Shown: one piece after another, positions 25,281 to 34,593 of the stretch
Layout: each line of letters opens with the position of its first letter
Position numbering within the stretch: position 1 is the first letter of the stretch
Source: Pseudemcibacter sp038106445
GTDB taxonomy: Bacteria; Pseudomonadota; Alphaproteobacteria; Sphingomonadales; Emcibacteraceae
Length of the DNA: 64,000 bases
Direction of reading: 5' to 3'
Assembly: GCA_038106445.1 (NCBI GenBank)
Contig: JAYODU010000001.1
Location: forward strand, 248,001 to 312,000
Translations under genes and position numbers: made by a program
The notes under the pieces: model-generated
Databases searched by the model: none
Told to the model about the DNA's origin: nothing
The model's input: the letters and a program-made list of their open reading frames with translations, nothing else

Positions 25281-25865
25281 GTGAATTCACATGATTTAAA
25301 CAAGTTTGCAATGGGTTTCTTGGTCGCGCTTTTAGGCGCAATAGGATTTAATTTACTTGCGGAGCAAGTTTTCCATCAGGAACCTCTTGCTGCGAATGCC
25401 TATCCAATTGATACATCAATGATTGCTTCTGCAAGTATAGAAGAAATTGTAGAAGAAAGTGGCCCATCAATAGCAGAACTTATGCAAACTGCTGATGCCG
25501 AAAGTGGCGCAACTGTATTTAAAAAATGTGCAGCTTGCCATACTACAGAGAATGGCGGCGGAAACAAAATTGGACCAAATTTATGGAACATAGTTGGTAA
25601 GGACGTAGCTACAACAGGAGATTTTAGTTACTCGGATGCAATGCTTGCACAAGAGGGCAACTGGAATTATGAGCTTTTAAACCGCTATCTGACACGGCCA
25701 AAGGATGCCATTCCTGGCAACAAAATGGTTTTTGTCGGACTTAAAAAGGATAGCGACCGTGCGGATGTGATTATGTATTTACGTTCATTTTCTAGTTCAC
25801 CTCTTGAGTTACCAACAGTCGCGGCTGTCGAAGAAACAGTAGAAGAGGCACCAGAAACTATGTAA
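25281..25865 (+). CDS. Membrane-anchored cytochrome c, CycM-like
   Basis: A 194-residue protein starting at GTG 25281, where GGGGA lies 7 nt upstream; the open frame begins earlier. An uncleaved N-terminal anchor (KFAMGFLVALLGAIGFNLLA) leads to a linker and a cytochrome c domain with CAACH haem motif, IGPNLWNIVGKD and the axial Met in GNKMVFVGL. The acidic tail is typical. Homologues carry electrons between the bc1 complex and terminal oxidases in alphaproteobacteria. Confidence 0.88.
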   Translation: MNSHDLNKFAMGFLVALLGAIGFNLLAEQVFHQEPLAANAYPIDTSMIASASIEEIVEESGPSIAELMQTADAESGATVFKKCAACHTTENGGGNKIGPNLWNIVGKDVATTGDFSYSDAMLAQEGNWNYELLNRYLTRPKDAIPGNKMVFVGLKKDSDRADVIMYLRSFSSSPLELPTVAAVEETVEEAPETM

Positions 25866-25893
25866 TTCTGATAAGCAGGATATTAAAAAGAAA

Positions 25894-25917
25894 GCCGCTA
25901 AAGTAGCGGCTTTTTTA
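25894..25917. terminator. Bidirectional intrinsic terminator
   Basis: GCCGCTA-AAG-TAGCGGC followed by TTTTTTATT on the plus strand, with TTTCTTTTT after it on the minus strand. It stands between the convergent cytochrome c and NlpC/P60 genes. Confidence 0.85.
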
Positions 25918-25921
25918 TTGG

Positions 25922-26785
25922 CTACAAATCAAGTGAAATCCGTTTGATACAGCTGAGGGGCGGTTTATCCGTCTGAAAGCTTACGATATCAATTACATTT
26001 TTAAGCGGATCGATACTGACACGCATATGATGTGCGTTTGCATGTAGGAGATGCATATCATCAAGCATTATACCAACATGGCCCGGAAAAAAAGCCAGAT
26101 CCCCATGCTGCGGGACATCTTCATCGTCCAGTGCTTTTCCTAGTGCATCTTCCTGTAAATCGGAATCACGTGGAACTTTAATGCCTATAGAAGCAAAGGC
26201 AATTTGCACCAGTCCGCTGCAATCGATGCCTGCGTTGCTTTTTCCTCCCCACAAATAAGGTGTATAGAGAAATTTTAACGCTTCGGATACAGGATCCGTG
26301 CCAAAGTCCTTTGAAAGATGTGTTGCATATATCCAATTACCATCAGCCAGAGGCAGAAAACCATTTGTTTGAACTTCCTCAGTGACAGATACGTTGGCCA
26401 TCATATGAACGAGATCAACAGGCGGAGATTTCAAATTTGGCTCAGGATAAATATGCGAACTAAGTGCACTTACATGATGCGTAGATGGCAGTAAGTCCGG
26501 TGACAAGTTTCCAATATGGCAATAGCCTACGTAATTGTCATTTTGCGCCTGAACCCATGCCCATTCATTATCTATTTCAAAAACGGTAAAATATTCGCCA
26601 TATTGCAGTTGGCTTGTCATTATCGAACTGGTATCAGGATCTCGATATAGTGGTGCTAAACCACGGGCGACCTGATATTTTTCGCCTGATACATATTTGG
26701 CAGCTTTCACCTTATTCATAAGATTTTTGTCCGCAATATCAGGCCGGTACGCGTTTATACGCTTATCCAACTGTATTTGTGTCAT
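25922..26785 (-). CDS. NlpC/P60 peptidase with SH3-like domains
   Basis: A 287-residue C40-family cysteine peptidase. ATG 26785 has a strong G-rich ribosome-binding site; a GTG nine bases upstream is in frame. Two bacterial SH3-like segments at about residues 30-160 precede the catalytic domain: Cys in GIDCSGLVQIAF, His in GHVGIMLDD and a further His in LHANAHHMRV. Family members cut gamma-D-Glu-diamino acid bonds of murein peptides. No signal peptide is visible, suggesting recycling of imported muropeptides. It is followed by a MarR gene upstream on the same strand and the M17 peptidase. Confidence 0.88.
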   Translation of the reverse strand: MTQIQLDKRINAYRPDIADKNLMNKVKAAKYVSGEKYQVARGLAPLYRDPDTSSIMTSQLQYGEYFTVFEIDNEWAWVQAQNDNYVGYCHIGNLSPDLLPSTHHVSALSSHIYPEPNLKSPPVDLVHMMANVSVTEEVQTNGFLPLADGNWIYATHLSKDFGTDPVSEALKFLYTPYLWGGKSNAGIDCSGLVQIAFASIGIKVPRDSDLQEDALGKALDDEDVPQHGDLAFFPGHVGIMLDDMHLLHANAHHMRVSIDPLKNVIDIVSFQTDKPPLSCIKRISLDL

Positions 26786-26814
26786 ATCCCCCACCTTTTG
26801 AAATACGATTAATT

Positions 26815-27165
26815 TTATTTGTTAGCTTCTTCATTTGACCGCTCGATCATTTGTGCAAAATCCGTGAGAAAGACGGCCCCTTTTACCGTACGCTGAATGA
26901 AAACATTCCTGCGGTCGTTTTCATCTCTTACCCTTTTTACAAGGCCCAGTATAGTTAGCGTGTCAACACAACGCGTAATTACCGGTTTTGATACATCAAT
27001 AGAAGTTGCAAGGCCCCTGACAGTATGCTGCTTTGTTTCAAGATAGACGGTCAACAGAACACAAAGCTGTCTGGTTGTTAAATCCGGACCTTTATCTTTA
27101 ACAATATTGGAAAGGGTCTGCTTCCAAAGACGGAGCCCTGCATGACCGCTTAATTCAAATTCCAT
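26815..27165 (-). CDS. MarR family transcriptional regulator
   Basis: A 116-residue winged-helix regulator. The recognition helix region is RGLATSIDVSKPVITRCVDTLTILGLV, followed by the wing RVRDENDRRNVFIQRT. It lies between peptidase genes on the same strand, 29 nt upstream of the NlpC/P60 start, and may control them or itself through the inverted repeat just upstream. Ligand unknown. Confidence 0.88.
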   Translation of the reverse strand: MEFELSGHAGLRLWKQTLSNIVKDKGPDLTTRQLCVLLTVYLETKQHTVRGLATSIDVSKPVITRCVDTLTILGLVKRVRDENDRRNVFIQRTVKGAVFLTDFAQMIERSNEEANK

Positions 27166-27198
27166 TTATTACATGTCCATCCTAAGCTTCATAGAATA

Positions 27199-27224
27199 TT
27201 GCCAATTATAGGTTAATTTGGCAA
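27199..27224. promoter_or_regulatory. Imperfect palindrome upstream of the marR gene
   Basis: TTGCCAATTA and TAATTTGGCAA pair over 10 bases with one bulged T, centred on TAGGT. Position and size suit a MarR operator 33-59 nt before the start codon. Confidence 0.45.
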
Positions 27225-27248
27225 CTTATTAATGAACCGTAACGATTA

Positions 27249-28673
27249 TCAGGAACCAAATTTTTCAATCAAATAGCTAAAAACAGCGCGCAGCCCCATC
27301 GCTTCTCCACCTTTTGGGCGACCGGGACTTGAGCTTGAATTCCAGGCATATACATCAAAATGTACCCAAGATATTCCGTCACTTATGAAATGCTTCAAAA
27401 ATAACGCTGCCGTTATTGCACCGCCGTAACTTGTTGTTGTTACATTGTTAATATCCGCAACATTACTGGCTAATAATTTTTTATATGGTGGATACAAAGG
27501 CAATTGCCAAAGAGGATCAATGGTTGCACCTGAATGGTTCATTATATCATCAGCAAAATTGTCGTCATTGGTGAAGAATGGCGGTAAATCGGGCCCCATT
27601 GCAACACGTGCTGCACCGGTCAGCGTTGCAAAATCAAGAATAATGTCCGGTTTTTCTTCACACGCGAGTGCTAAAGCATCACAAAGGACAAGACGTCCTT
27701 CGGCATCCGTGTTGCCAATTTCGATAGTAGTGCCCTGATAGCTCTTGATAATATCACCCGGTCTAAATGCATTGCCGGATATGTTATTTTCTACTGCAGG
27801 TATAAGAATACGGAGCCGTACATCAAGACCAAGTTCCATGATCATCAGTCCTAATCCCAGAACGTGAGCAGCACCACCCATATCCTTTTTCATAATAAGC
27901 ATCGAATCTGCTGATTTAATATCAAGTCCCCCTGTATCGAAACATACACCTTTTCCTACCAAAGTTACTTTTGGGGCGCTTTCATTTCCCCAGGTCATAT
28001 CGATCAGACGAGGTGCTTTTTCAGCTGCTCGGCCCACTGCGTGAATTGTTCTGTAGCCGGCTTCTAATAATTGCTCACCGACCTTAATTTGGATGTGTGC
28101 TTTATGTGTTTTTGCAATTTCTTCACAAACGGTTGCTAGTTCGGAAGGACCCATGTCACAGGTGGGCGTATTAACGAGATCACGTGTCAGGAAAGTACCT
28201 TTAATGATCGTCATTACTAGCGAAAAATCACACTCATCAGCTACAAATAGAACAGCATTCTTATTTTTTTTGTCTTTTAGATAATAATCAAAATTATAAT
28301 GAGCCATTGCCCAACCGAATGCTGCCGTATTTGCAGTTTCCCGTTTCATTTTTGTTTCAAAATGATAGTGGCCATCCGGCAGGGATGATGCAATTTTTGC
28401 AAAATCCCACGGGGTCATATTTCCATCCCCGGCACTGGCAATCACACTCTTCCTGTTTCCTGAGTCGGAAGAAAAAATAAGAGTACTACCTTTCAAGGCC
28501 TTAAAATTATTACTTTCTACCCATGTCTGGTCTGTTGGGGATTGTCCTGACTTCCAATTTTCAAATTCGTCAGCTCTAACCAAAGTGATTGGTACGGATT
28601 TATTTTCCTTTTTATCTGTGATTGAGGTTATTGTTTTTATAGCTTTATAACTGAACACTTGAATTCCCTCCAT
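27249..28673 (-). CDS. Leucyl aminopeptidase family protein (M17)
   Basis: A 474-residue cytosolic aminopeptidase with the M17 signature NTDAEGRLVLCDAL near residue 320, and metal ligands in GKGVCFDTGGLDIKS and MKKDMGGAAHV. It removes N-terminal residues from peptides. It is upstream of the marR and NlpC/P60 genes on the same strand, with 83 nt to marR, so the three form a peptide or muropeptide breakdown group. Confidence 0.93.
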   Translation of the reverse strand: MEGIQVFSYKAIKTITSITDKKENKSVPITLVRADEFENWKSGQSPTDQTWVESNNFKALKGSTLIFSSDSGNRKSVIASAGDGNMTPWDFAKIASSLPDGHYHFETKMKRETANTAAFGWAMAHYNFDYYLKDKKNKNAVLFVADECDFSLVMTIIKGTFLTRDLVNTPTCDMGPSELATVCEEIAKTHKAHIQIKVGEQLLEAGYRTIHAVGRAAEKAPRLIDMTWGNESAPKVTLVGKGVCFDTGGLDIKSADSMLIMKKDMGGAAHVLGLGLMIMELGLDVRLRILIPAVENNISGNAFRPGDIIKSYQGTTIEIGNTDAEGRLVLCDALALACEEKPDIILDFATLTGAARVAMGPDLPPFFTNDDNFADDIMNHSGATIDPLWQLPLYPPYKKLLASNVADINNVTTTSYGGAITAALFLKHFISDGISWVHFDVYAWNSSSSPGRPKGGEAMGLRAVFSYLIEKFGS

Positions 28674-28729
28674 AAGCGTTTATCGTGCTCATAATAGTAT
28701 GATAAAATAAAAAATGTTAGGATAATATA

Positions 28730-29374
28730 ATGTCCAAATTCACTTTAATTTTAGGTAATAAGAATAATTCAAGCTGGTCGCTAAGGGGGTTCCTTGCGCT
28801 TAAACATGCGGGCGTAGAATTTGATGAAATATTGGTTGCACTTCGACCCAGATTAGACCGTAAAAAGCTTGATGAACTTACGCCAGCCGGAAAAGTGCCC
28901 ACCGTTAAGCATAATGATAATTATATATGGGACAGTTTGGCTATCTGCGAATATTTTGCCGATCTTTATCCTGAAAAGAACTTTTGGCCAAAAGATATAG
29001 AAATCAGAGCACATGCAAGATCAGTTTCTGCCGAGATGCATTCGGGGTTCGCAGCTCTTAGAAACGCCATGCCAATGGCCATTCATAGCACTTTTGACTG
29101 TCCTGATATCTCAGGCCCATTAAAAGAGGATGTAGACCGTATAATTGAGATATGGTCAGACTGTCTGGGTAAGTATGGAGGTCCATTCTTATTCGGTGCT
29201 TATTCCATCGCGGATATGATCTACGCACCGGTCGTATTCAGATTTAAAAGTTATCAGGTGGAATTGCCGTCAAAGTTAAGAGATTATTGTGACAAAATCG
29301 CAAATCATTCAGATGTGACAGACTGGATGGATGATGCTGATCCTAACGATCCTGCTGTACCTGTTGATCGGTAA
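28730..29374 (+). CDS. Glutathione S-transferase family protein
   Basis: A 214-residue two-domain GST. The thioredoxin-like N-terminal half has NKNNSSWSLRGFLAL, with the activating Ser, and GKVPTVKHND then SLAICEYFADLYP for glutathione binding. The helical C-terminal half follows. Substrate is unknown. It is divergent from the M17 gene and convergent with the coiled-coil protein. Confidence 0.9.
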   Translation: MSKFTLILGNKNNSSWSLRGFLALKHAGVEFDEILVALRPRLDRKKLDELTPAGKVPTVKHNDNYIWDSLAICEYFADLYPEKNFWPKDIEIRAHARSVSAEMHSGFAALRNAMPMAIHSTFDCPDISGPLKEDVDRIIEIWSDCLGKYGGPFLFGAYSIADMIYAPVVFRFKSYQVELPSKLRDYCDKIANHSDVTDWMDDADPNDPAVPVDR

Positions 29375-30073
29375 TTATAGCTGACATAATTGGACGCTTG
29401 CATCTACAAAACTGGTTCTGCCTGCAGTGATGCTAAAACGATATTCATTTCCACCGGTTATAACGCTATGGTAAATCGGAAGAGTTCCTGAAACTTCCTG
29501 CGTATCACCACCGGGAAGCATAAAGCTAACAGTTATTTCTTTGGAGACATCAAACCAGGCTTCCGGTGCACCATTCTCATTAAGGGTTGGGCTTCCGGTA
29601 CCTGCTAATGTTATCAGTCCGCGGTAAAAGCTTGCAGTTGAATTTTCATCATTGGAAACCGACGTGATGATCATAAACCGTCTTGTATCTGTTTCACTTG
29701 AGCAAGATGCATCTTTTGAAATACCGCCGATGATGGTTTCCATTCGATTGATGTCAACCCCTTCGTTGGCTCTTTTTGTAACGGTTGCGAGCAGTTTTCT
29801 TATTTCCTGGTTTGGCAGCAATTGGGAAAGCTGGTCTACAGTGGCCTTATCCTGACCGAGTTCTATTTTAAGCTGTTCATTCTCGGCCACCTTATTATCG
29901 TGCAATGTTTTCCAGCGGGTGGCTTCCTGTTGGGCAACTGAAAGTCCCATATCATAAGCATAATAACCGACACCACTAAATATACCAATTGCAAGAACGA
30001 ATTTGGATAACCCCCAAATTCTTTGATTTCGGCGTTTTTGACGTTCTTTCCGCTGTACCAATCCAAGTGACAT
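29375..30073 (-). CDS. Membrane-anchored coiled-coil protein, unknown
   Basis: A 232-residue protein: basic N-terminus, one membrane segment (FVLAIGIFSGVGYYAYDMG, about residues 27-45), a coiled coil at about 50-100 and a beta-rich C-terminal domain of about 120 residues with Cys pairs. Topology suggests one helix with the C-terminal domain in the periplasm. I do not recognise the family. Confidence 0.7.
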   Translation of the reverse strand: MSLGLVQRKERQKRRNQRIWGLSKFVLAIGIFSGVGYYAYDMGLSVAQQEATRWKTLHDNKVAENEQLKIELGQDKATVDQLSQLLPNQEIRKLLATVTKRANEGVDINRMETIIGGISKDASCSSETDTRRFMIITSVSNDENSTASFYRGLITLAGTGSPTLNENGAPEAWFDVSKEITVSFMLPGGDTQEVSGTLPIYHSVITGGNEYRFSITAGRTSFVDASVQLCQL

Positions 30074-30222
30074 TTTCGCTTCCGCTGCTCAAGGTAAATT
30101 TTGAAACATATATTATGTAAAAATATCTAAAGTTAAAGTTAAAATATTTTTTGTTACAAATATCCCCGTTTTTTACTATGGTCATAATAATCAATAAAAC
30201 TAAGGCAAATTTAGGGAAAAAT

Positions 30223-31539
30223 ATGAGTGATGATGTAAGAGTTAAGGGCAATGATGCTAAATTAAGGCGTGATATTGGGGTGCTGGCAGCGGGTTTTCTT
30301 GTTTTAAATGGAGTAATTGGTGCAGGCATATTCGGCCTTCCAGGTCGACTGGTGGAACAGGCAGGTATGTGGGGGCCATGGCTTATTGTCATTTTTGGTG
30401 CTTTTATTATAACCGTTGCCTGGACGTTTGCCTCAATTGCAAGTTATTTCGACACAACCGGTGGGCCCGTTGCGTATGCCAACAGGGCTTTTGGTCCTTT
30501 GGTAGGCTTCCAGACAGGCTGGCTGCTTTATATAGGCCGCGTATCGGCGATCGCTGCTAACATCAATGTGTTATTTAATTATGCTGCCTATTTATGGGAA
30601 GGTGCTTCGGGTGAAATTACCCGCGGTATAATGTTCTTCATAATTATTGGCGGTATAACAGTCGTGAATGTCATGGGCATAAAAAAAGCGATGCAGGTTC
30701 TAAATGTCATAACACTTTTTAAATTAATACCTATTTTACTGCTCATACTGTTGGCAATACCGCATTTGACGCCTGATGGAGTATTACCGGGGGATTTGCC
30801 AAGTTTCGATGATTCTAGTGGTTTGGTGCTTTTAATTCTCTATGCTTTTGTAGGGTTTGAAGGAGCACTCGTAACAGCAGGTGAAACCAAAAATCCAAAA
30901 AAAACCATTCCACAGGCTTTAATTTCAGGAATTTTGGTCATTACAGCTATCTATTTTACGGTATCATTCACATATGCAAATGTCATAAGGGATGGTGGTG
31001 GTAATACGCCGCTGGTTGAAATGGCAGAAGTTCTGATTGGACCTGCCGGTGGGGTCATAATAATTATTACGGCTATCTTTTCCATTCTAGGAAACGCCAT
31101 GGCGATTGTGGTTGCTGCGCCCCGTATGACTTTTGCAATGGCGGAGGAAGGCACTATTCCCAAATGGTTCGGTGAGGTACATGACCAATATGCGACACCA
31201 GCAAATTCAATTACATTTCTTGGTGTTTTGGCTTTTCTTTTGGCGATTTCCGGAACATTTGTATATCTTGCGATAGCAAGTACACTGGCCCGCATGGTTG
31301 CATACGCCATATGTATGGTGTCTATTCACAACATTCGCAAAAAGGCTGATCCCGAAACCCGTGCTGATGCTACAAAGATGCCTGGTGGTTATATTATTCC
31401 CGGCATAGCATTTGTTGTTTGCCTTTTTGCAATAAGCCAGTCAACGTTGCAATCATGGATCTATATGTTCATTTTCGTTTTTATTGGTAGTGCACTTTAT
31501 TATCTGCAGCCCCGCCGCACAGGGGGGCGTAATGAGTAA
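30223..31539 (+). CDS. APC family amino acid permease (first of tandem pair)
   Basis: A 438-residue permease with about 12 membrane segments. ATG 30223 follows TAGGGA; the frame begins 72 nt earlier. The first helix carries the substrate-binding motif GVIGAGIFGLPGRL, and helix 6 has FVGFEGALVTAGE, both typical of the APC superfamily. Substrate is an amino acid or amine. It overlaps the next gene by 8 nt (ATGAGTAA) and the two proteins are clearly paralogous throughout. Confidence 0.9.
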   Translation: MSDDVRVKGNDAKLRRDIGVLAAGFLVLNGVIGAGIFGLPGRLVEQAGMWGPWLIVIFGAFIITVAWTFASIASYFDTTGGPVAYANRAFGPLVGFQTGWLLYIGRVSAIAANINVLFNYAAYLWEGASGEITRGIMFFIIIGGITVVNVMGIKKAMQVLNVITLFKLIPILLLILLAIPHLTPDGVLPGDLPSFDDSSGLVLLILYAFVGFEGALVTAGETKNPKKTIPQALISGILVITAIYFTVSFTYANVIRDGGGNTPLVEMAEVLIGPAGGVIIIITAIFSILGNAMAIVVAAPRMTFAMAEEGTIPKWFGEVHDQYATPANSITFLGVLAFLLAISGTFVYLAIASTLARMVAYAICMVSIHNIRKKADPETRADATKMPGGYIIPGIAFVVCLFAISQSTLQSWIYMFIFVFIGSALYYLQPRRTGGRNE

Positions 31540-32833
31540 CAGCAGCGGTGATGAAAAACTAAAACGGGAAATTGGTTTTTGGGCAGCAGGTTTTCTGGTG
31601 CTGAACGGGATTATTGGTGCAGGGATATTTGGACTGCCGGGCAGACTTGCTGAAGTTGCAGGTGATTTTAGCCCCTGGCTTTTTGTTATTTTTGGTTTTC
31701 TTATCATTACGGTCGTCTGGTCATTTGCTGCTCTCGCTAGTTATTTTAGATCTACAGGCGGCCCTGTTGTGTATGTTACAACGGCGTACGGTCCGTTCAT
31801 GGGGTTTCAGACGGGATGGCTTTTTTATGTGGGCAGGGTTGCTGCTTTTGCAGCAAATATAAATCTTCTTTTTGATTATGCTGCCTTTATCTGGGCTGCG
31901 GCATCACCGGGAATGGTGCGTAACGTGTTAATTTTCGTGATTATAGGCATTCTTGCAATCATTAATATCCTGGGGATTAAAAAGGCCGTGCAGGCGATCA
32001 ACATCCTGACGTTTTTAAAGCTTGTACCGATATTTCTGCTTATTTTGCTTGGTGTTCAATACCTGACACCTGATCATTTGGTGCCACCCGATATGCCACA
32101 ATTTGATGATGCAGGTGCCGTTATACTGCTTATCTTCTTTGCTTTTACCGGTTTTGAATCTGTTCTTGCTTCGGCAGGGGAAACAAAAAATCCGAGGCGC
32201 ACAATTCCAAAGGCGCTCATAAGCGTTTTTGCCCTTGTGATGATTATTTATTTTTTGCTGCAGCTGGTATATGTAACGGTCGCTCCTCCCATTAATAATC
32301 AGGCACCGTTAATCGGGCTTGGGGAGAGTTTGATGGGGCCGGTCGGTGGAACAATTGTTATTCTGACGGCGATTTTTTCAATTCTGGGAAATATTTCAGG
32401 CATCGCTATATTTGCATCACGGTCGACATTTGGCATGGCAAATTTTGGAGTGCTTCCGCCATGGTTTGCACAAGTACACGAAAAATATGCCACGCCGGTA
32501 AATTCGATAATTTTTCAGGCTGTTTTTGTTTTGATACTGGCTGTAACCGGCACATTTGTTTATCTGGCCCTTGCAGGGACGCTTGCGCGGATGATTGCTT
32601 ATGCGATTTGTATACTAGCGCTTCCAAAAGTAAGAAGTAAAGCAAACGAAGAGGCTTTGGCGCGTGCTATGAAAATACCGGGTGGTTATATAATGCCTGT
32701 TATTGGGGTTCTTGTTTGTTGTTACGCCATGACAAATTCACAGATTATAAACTGGCAATATCTTGCCGGTTTTGTTGTTGTAGGGACTGGCCTATATTTC
32801 CTTAACGCGTATTTGAAAAAGGCGGCTGATTAA
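31532..32833 (+). CDS. APC family amino acid permease (second of tandem pair)
   Basis: A 433-residue paralogue of the preceding permease, with the same helix-1 motif (GIIGAGIFGLPGRL) and helix-6 motif (FTGFESVLASAGE). The chosen ATG 31532 overlaps the upstream stop; the longer frame lies inside the first gene. This is a tandem duplication, with the copies diverging in the loops. Its last codons form part of the terminator hairpin for the opposite gene. Confidence 0.9.
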   Translation: MSNSSGDEKLKREIGFWAAGFLVLNGIIGAGIFGLPGRLAEVAGDFSPWLFVIFGFLIITVVWSFAALASYFRSTGGPVVYVTTAYGPFMGFQTGWLFYVGRVAAFAANINLLFDYAAFIWAAASPGMVRNVLIFVIIGILAIINILGIKKAVQAINILTFLKLVPIFLLILLGVQYLTPDHLVPPDMPQFDDAGAVILLIFFAFTGFESVLASAGETKNPRRTIPKALISVFALVMIIYFLLQLVYVTVAPPINNQAPLIGLGESLMGPVGGTIVILTAIFSILGNISGIAIFASRSTFGMANFGVLPPWFAQVHEKYATPVNSIIFQAVFVLILAVTGTFVYLALAGTLARMIAYAICILALPKVRSKANEEALARAMKIPGGYIMPVIGVLVCCYAMTNSQIINWQYLAGFVVVGTGLYFLNAYLKKAAD

Positions 32834-32841
32834 GCCGCCTT
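32819..32841 (-). terminator. Terminator for the M20 hydrolase, inside the opposing gene end
   Basis: AAGGCGGCT and AGCCGCCTT form a 9-bp stem (loop GATTA on the plus strand). On the minus strand TTTTTC continues from the stem, so it ends the M20 transcript. The plus-strand side has only a weak T run. Confidence 0.75.
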
Positions 32842-32850
32842 CAATAGCAA

Positions 32851-34419
32851 TTATTCTGGAAGGGTGGGATAAGTTATACCAAGTTGTTCCAGATATGTGT
32901 CGTATTTATCCGGATCATAATACAGTTCTTTCAATTGCGGCTTGAATTTGGCCATGATATCGACATTTTTCTCTATAGCCGGTTTTTCAGTCGCACTTAT
33001 GAATGGAATATATGTTGTTTCGGCAAGTTGAACATCATTAAAATATTTATGTGCGTCTTCAAGGAGTTCCGGTTTCATAAACAAATCTACCATTGTTTGG
33101 GCAATAACTTTTGCACCAACAACTGAGCCTTTATGGGCAACCGGCGTTGCCATGGCGATGGTATTGCGCCAATTATGGCCGCCCAGACTGCCGATATTCG
33201 CAGGATAATTAAGATTAATGGTCGGTACCAGCCATGAAATATCACCAATATCATCAGATCCGCCACTGACCGGATATTCAGAAGGTGCACGAATTTCACT
33301 TACTTCAGTGTCCAACCCAACCTGATCTGCATCCGCAAGGGTCTGTACGGCCTTTGCAAATATATGATCTTTTTCTTCCCACTGTGGCATGCCGACAGCC
33401 TCTATGTTTTGCTGAACGGCTTCTGCGATAGGCTTGTTGAAATGCCGTGGCCATGCGCCGCCGACAACGCGATGGGTAAATGTTGTATCTGTCATTAATG
33501 CCGCGCCTTCAGCTGTTTTATTCAGCTTGTCATAATTTTCGAGGATATTTTCCGCAGTCATTTCACGAATATAATACCAGACAGAAGCTGTTTGTGGTAC
33601 GACGTTTGGCTGATCACCGCCATCAGAAATGATGTAGTGAGATCGCTGTAGCGGATGAAGATGTTCACGCCGTGCGTTCCATCCGGCATTCATTAGCTCT
33701 ACCGCGTCAAGTGCGCTTTTGCCCATCCATGGAGCACCTGCACTATGTGAACTTTCACCGGTAAAGGTATATTCAACTGAAATCAGTCCTGTTCCGCGGG
33801 CTTGTCCCCAGCTCACAGCGAGTGAGCTGTCCACATGGGTGAAGAGTACAGCATCAACCCCATCAAACAGACCTTCACGGGTAAAAAAGGCTTTACCTGC
33901 TAGAAGTTCTTCTGCTATTCCGGGCCAGATTACAATAGTACCGGGAATATTATCACGCTGCATTACTTCCTGAAGGGCAAGTGCAGCCGTTATAATGACA
34001 GCCATGCCAGAATTGTGACCTTCCCCGTGTCCAGGTGCTCCTTCAATCAGTGGGTCTTTATAGGCTACGCCCGGTTTTTGTGAAGCTTTGGGAATTCCGT
34101 CAACATCGGTTCCCAGGGCAATAACAGGATGTCCGGAGCCCCATGTTGCCCACCATCCTGATGGCAGCCCGGCAACATCGCGCTGAAATTCAAAACCGTT
34201 ATTTTCCAGTATTTCGCCAATATAACGCTGCGTTTCATATTCCTGAAAACCCAACTCTGAAAAACTAAACAGGCTATCAACGATTTCCTGTACCATTTTT
34301 TTGTTGTTTTCGACTTTTTCGGTAACTTCCGCTTTAAGTGCTGTTATTCGGTCGCTATCTTGTGCAATAGATACTGTAAATGGCAGAAAAATTAGTGCCA
34401 TTGTGATTAAAATCCGCAT
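32851..34419 (-). CDS. Exported M20 family amidohydrolase (AbgB-like)
   Basis: A 522-residue metallopeptidase with signal peptide ending VSIAQ. Metal-binding segments are GTDVDGIP, GHGEGHNSGMA, the Glu pair in PGIAEELLAGK and a C-terminal GGHNWRNTIA. It is closest in layout to p-aminobenzoyl-glutamate hydrolase-like proteins, which cut an amide bond between an acyl or aryl group and an amino acid. The substrate here is unknown. It is beside a TonB receptor gene, with which it shares an upstream repeat, and convergent with amino acid permeases. That suggests uptake and hydrolysis of an amino acid conjugate. Confidence 0.87.
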   Translation of the reverse strand: MRILITMALIFLPFTVSIAQDSDRITALKAEVTEKVENNKKMVQEIVDSLFSFSELGFQEYETQRYIGEILENNGFEFQRDVAGLPSGWWATWGSGHPVIALGTDVDGIPKASQKPGVAYKDPLIEGAPGHGEGHNSGMAVIITAALALQEVMQRDNIPGTIVIWPGIAEELLAGKAFFTREGLFDGVDAVLFTHVDSSLAVSWGQARGTGLISVEYTFTGESSHSAGAPWMGKSALDAVELMNAGWNARREHLHPLQRSHYIISDGGDQPNVVPQTASVWYYIREMTAENILENYDKLNKTAEGAALMTDTTFTHRVVGGAWPRHFNKPIAEAVQQNIEAVGMPQWEEKDHIFAKAVQTLADADQVGLDTEVSEIRAPSEYPVSGGSDDIGDISWLVPTINLNYPANIGSLGGHNWRNTIAMATPVAHKGSVVGAKVIAQTMVDLFMKPELLEDAHKYFNDVQLAETTYIPFISATEKPAIEKNVDIMAKFKPQLKELYYDPDKYDTYLEQLGITYPTLPE

Positions 34420-34431
34420 TTTACTACTCCC

Positions 34432-34456
34432 CTTAATGTAAGTTATGTGCTTACTT
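34432..34456. promoter_or_regulatory. Inverted repeat upstream of M20 gene, shared with TonB receptor
   Basis: CTTAATGTAAG, 7 bases, then CTTACTT. A related element, CTTTATGTAAG, 9 bases, then CTTACTT, stands upstream of the TonB receptor at 36846-36872. Both precede minus-strand genes. Shared regulator site is possible. Confidence 0.4.
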
Positions 34457-34540
34457 TAATGTAACCTACTTGTCCGGGTCAATCTTTACAGCCACATACC
34501 GATAATCATCATTTATTTCTATTTGAATATATAGAAAAAA

Positions 34541-34564
34541 GGCCGCTCAAGATATTGAGCGGCC
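34541..34564 (-). terminator. Intrinsic terminator of the TonB receptor gene
   Basis: GGCCGCTCAA and TTGAGCGGCC form a perfect 10-bp stem. The minus strand continues into TTTTTT. It lies 30 nt after the receptor stop. Confidence 0.9.
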
Positions 34565-34593
34565 GGTAAGGTTTTAGTGAGTTATTTTAGATA

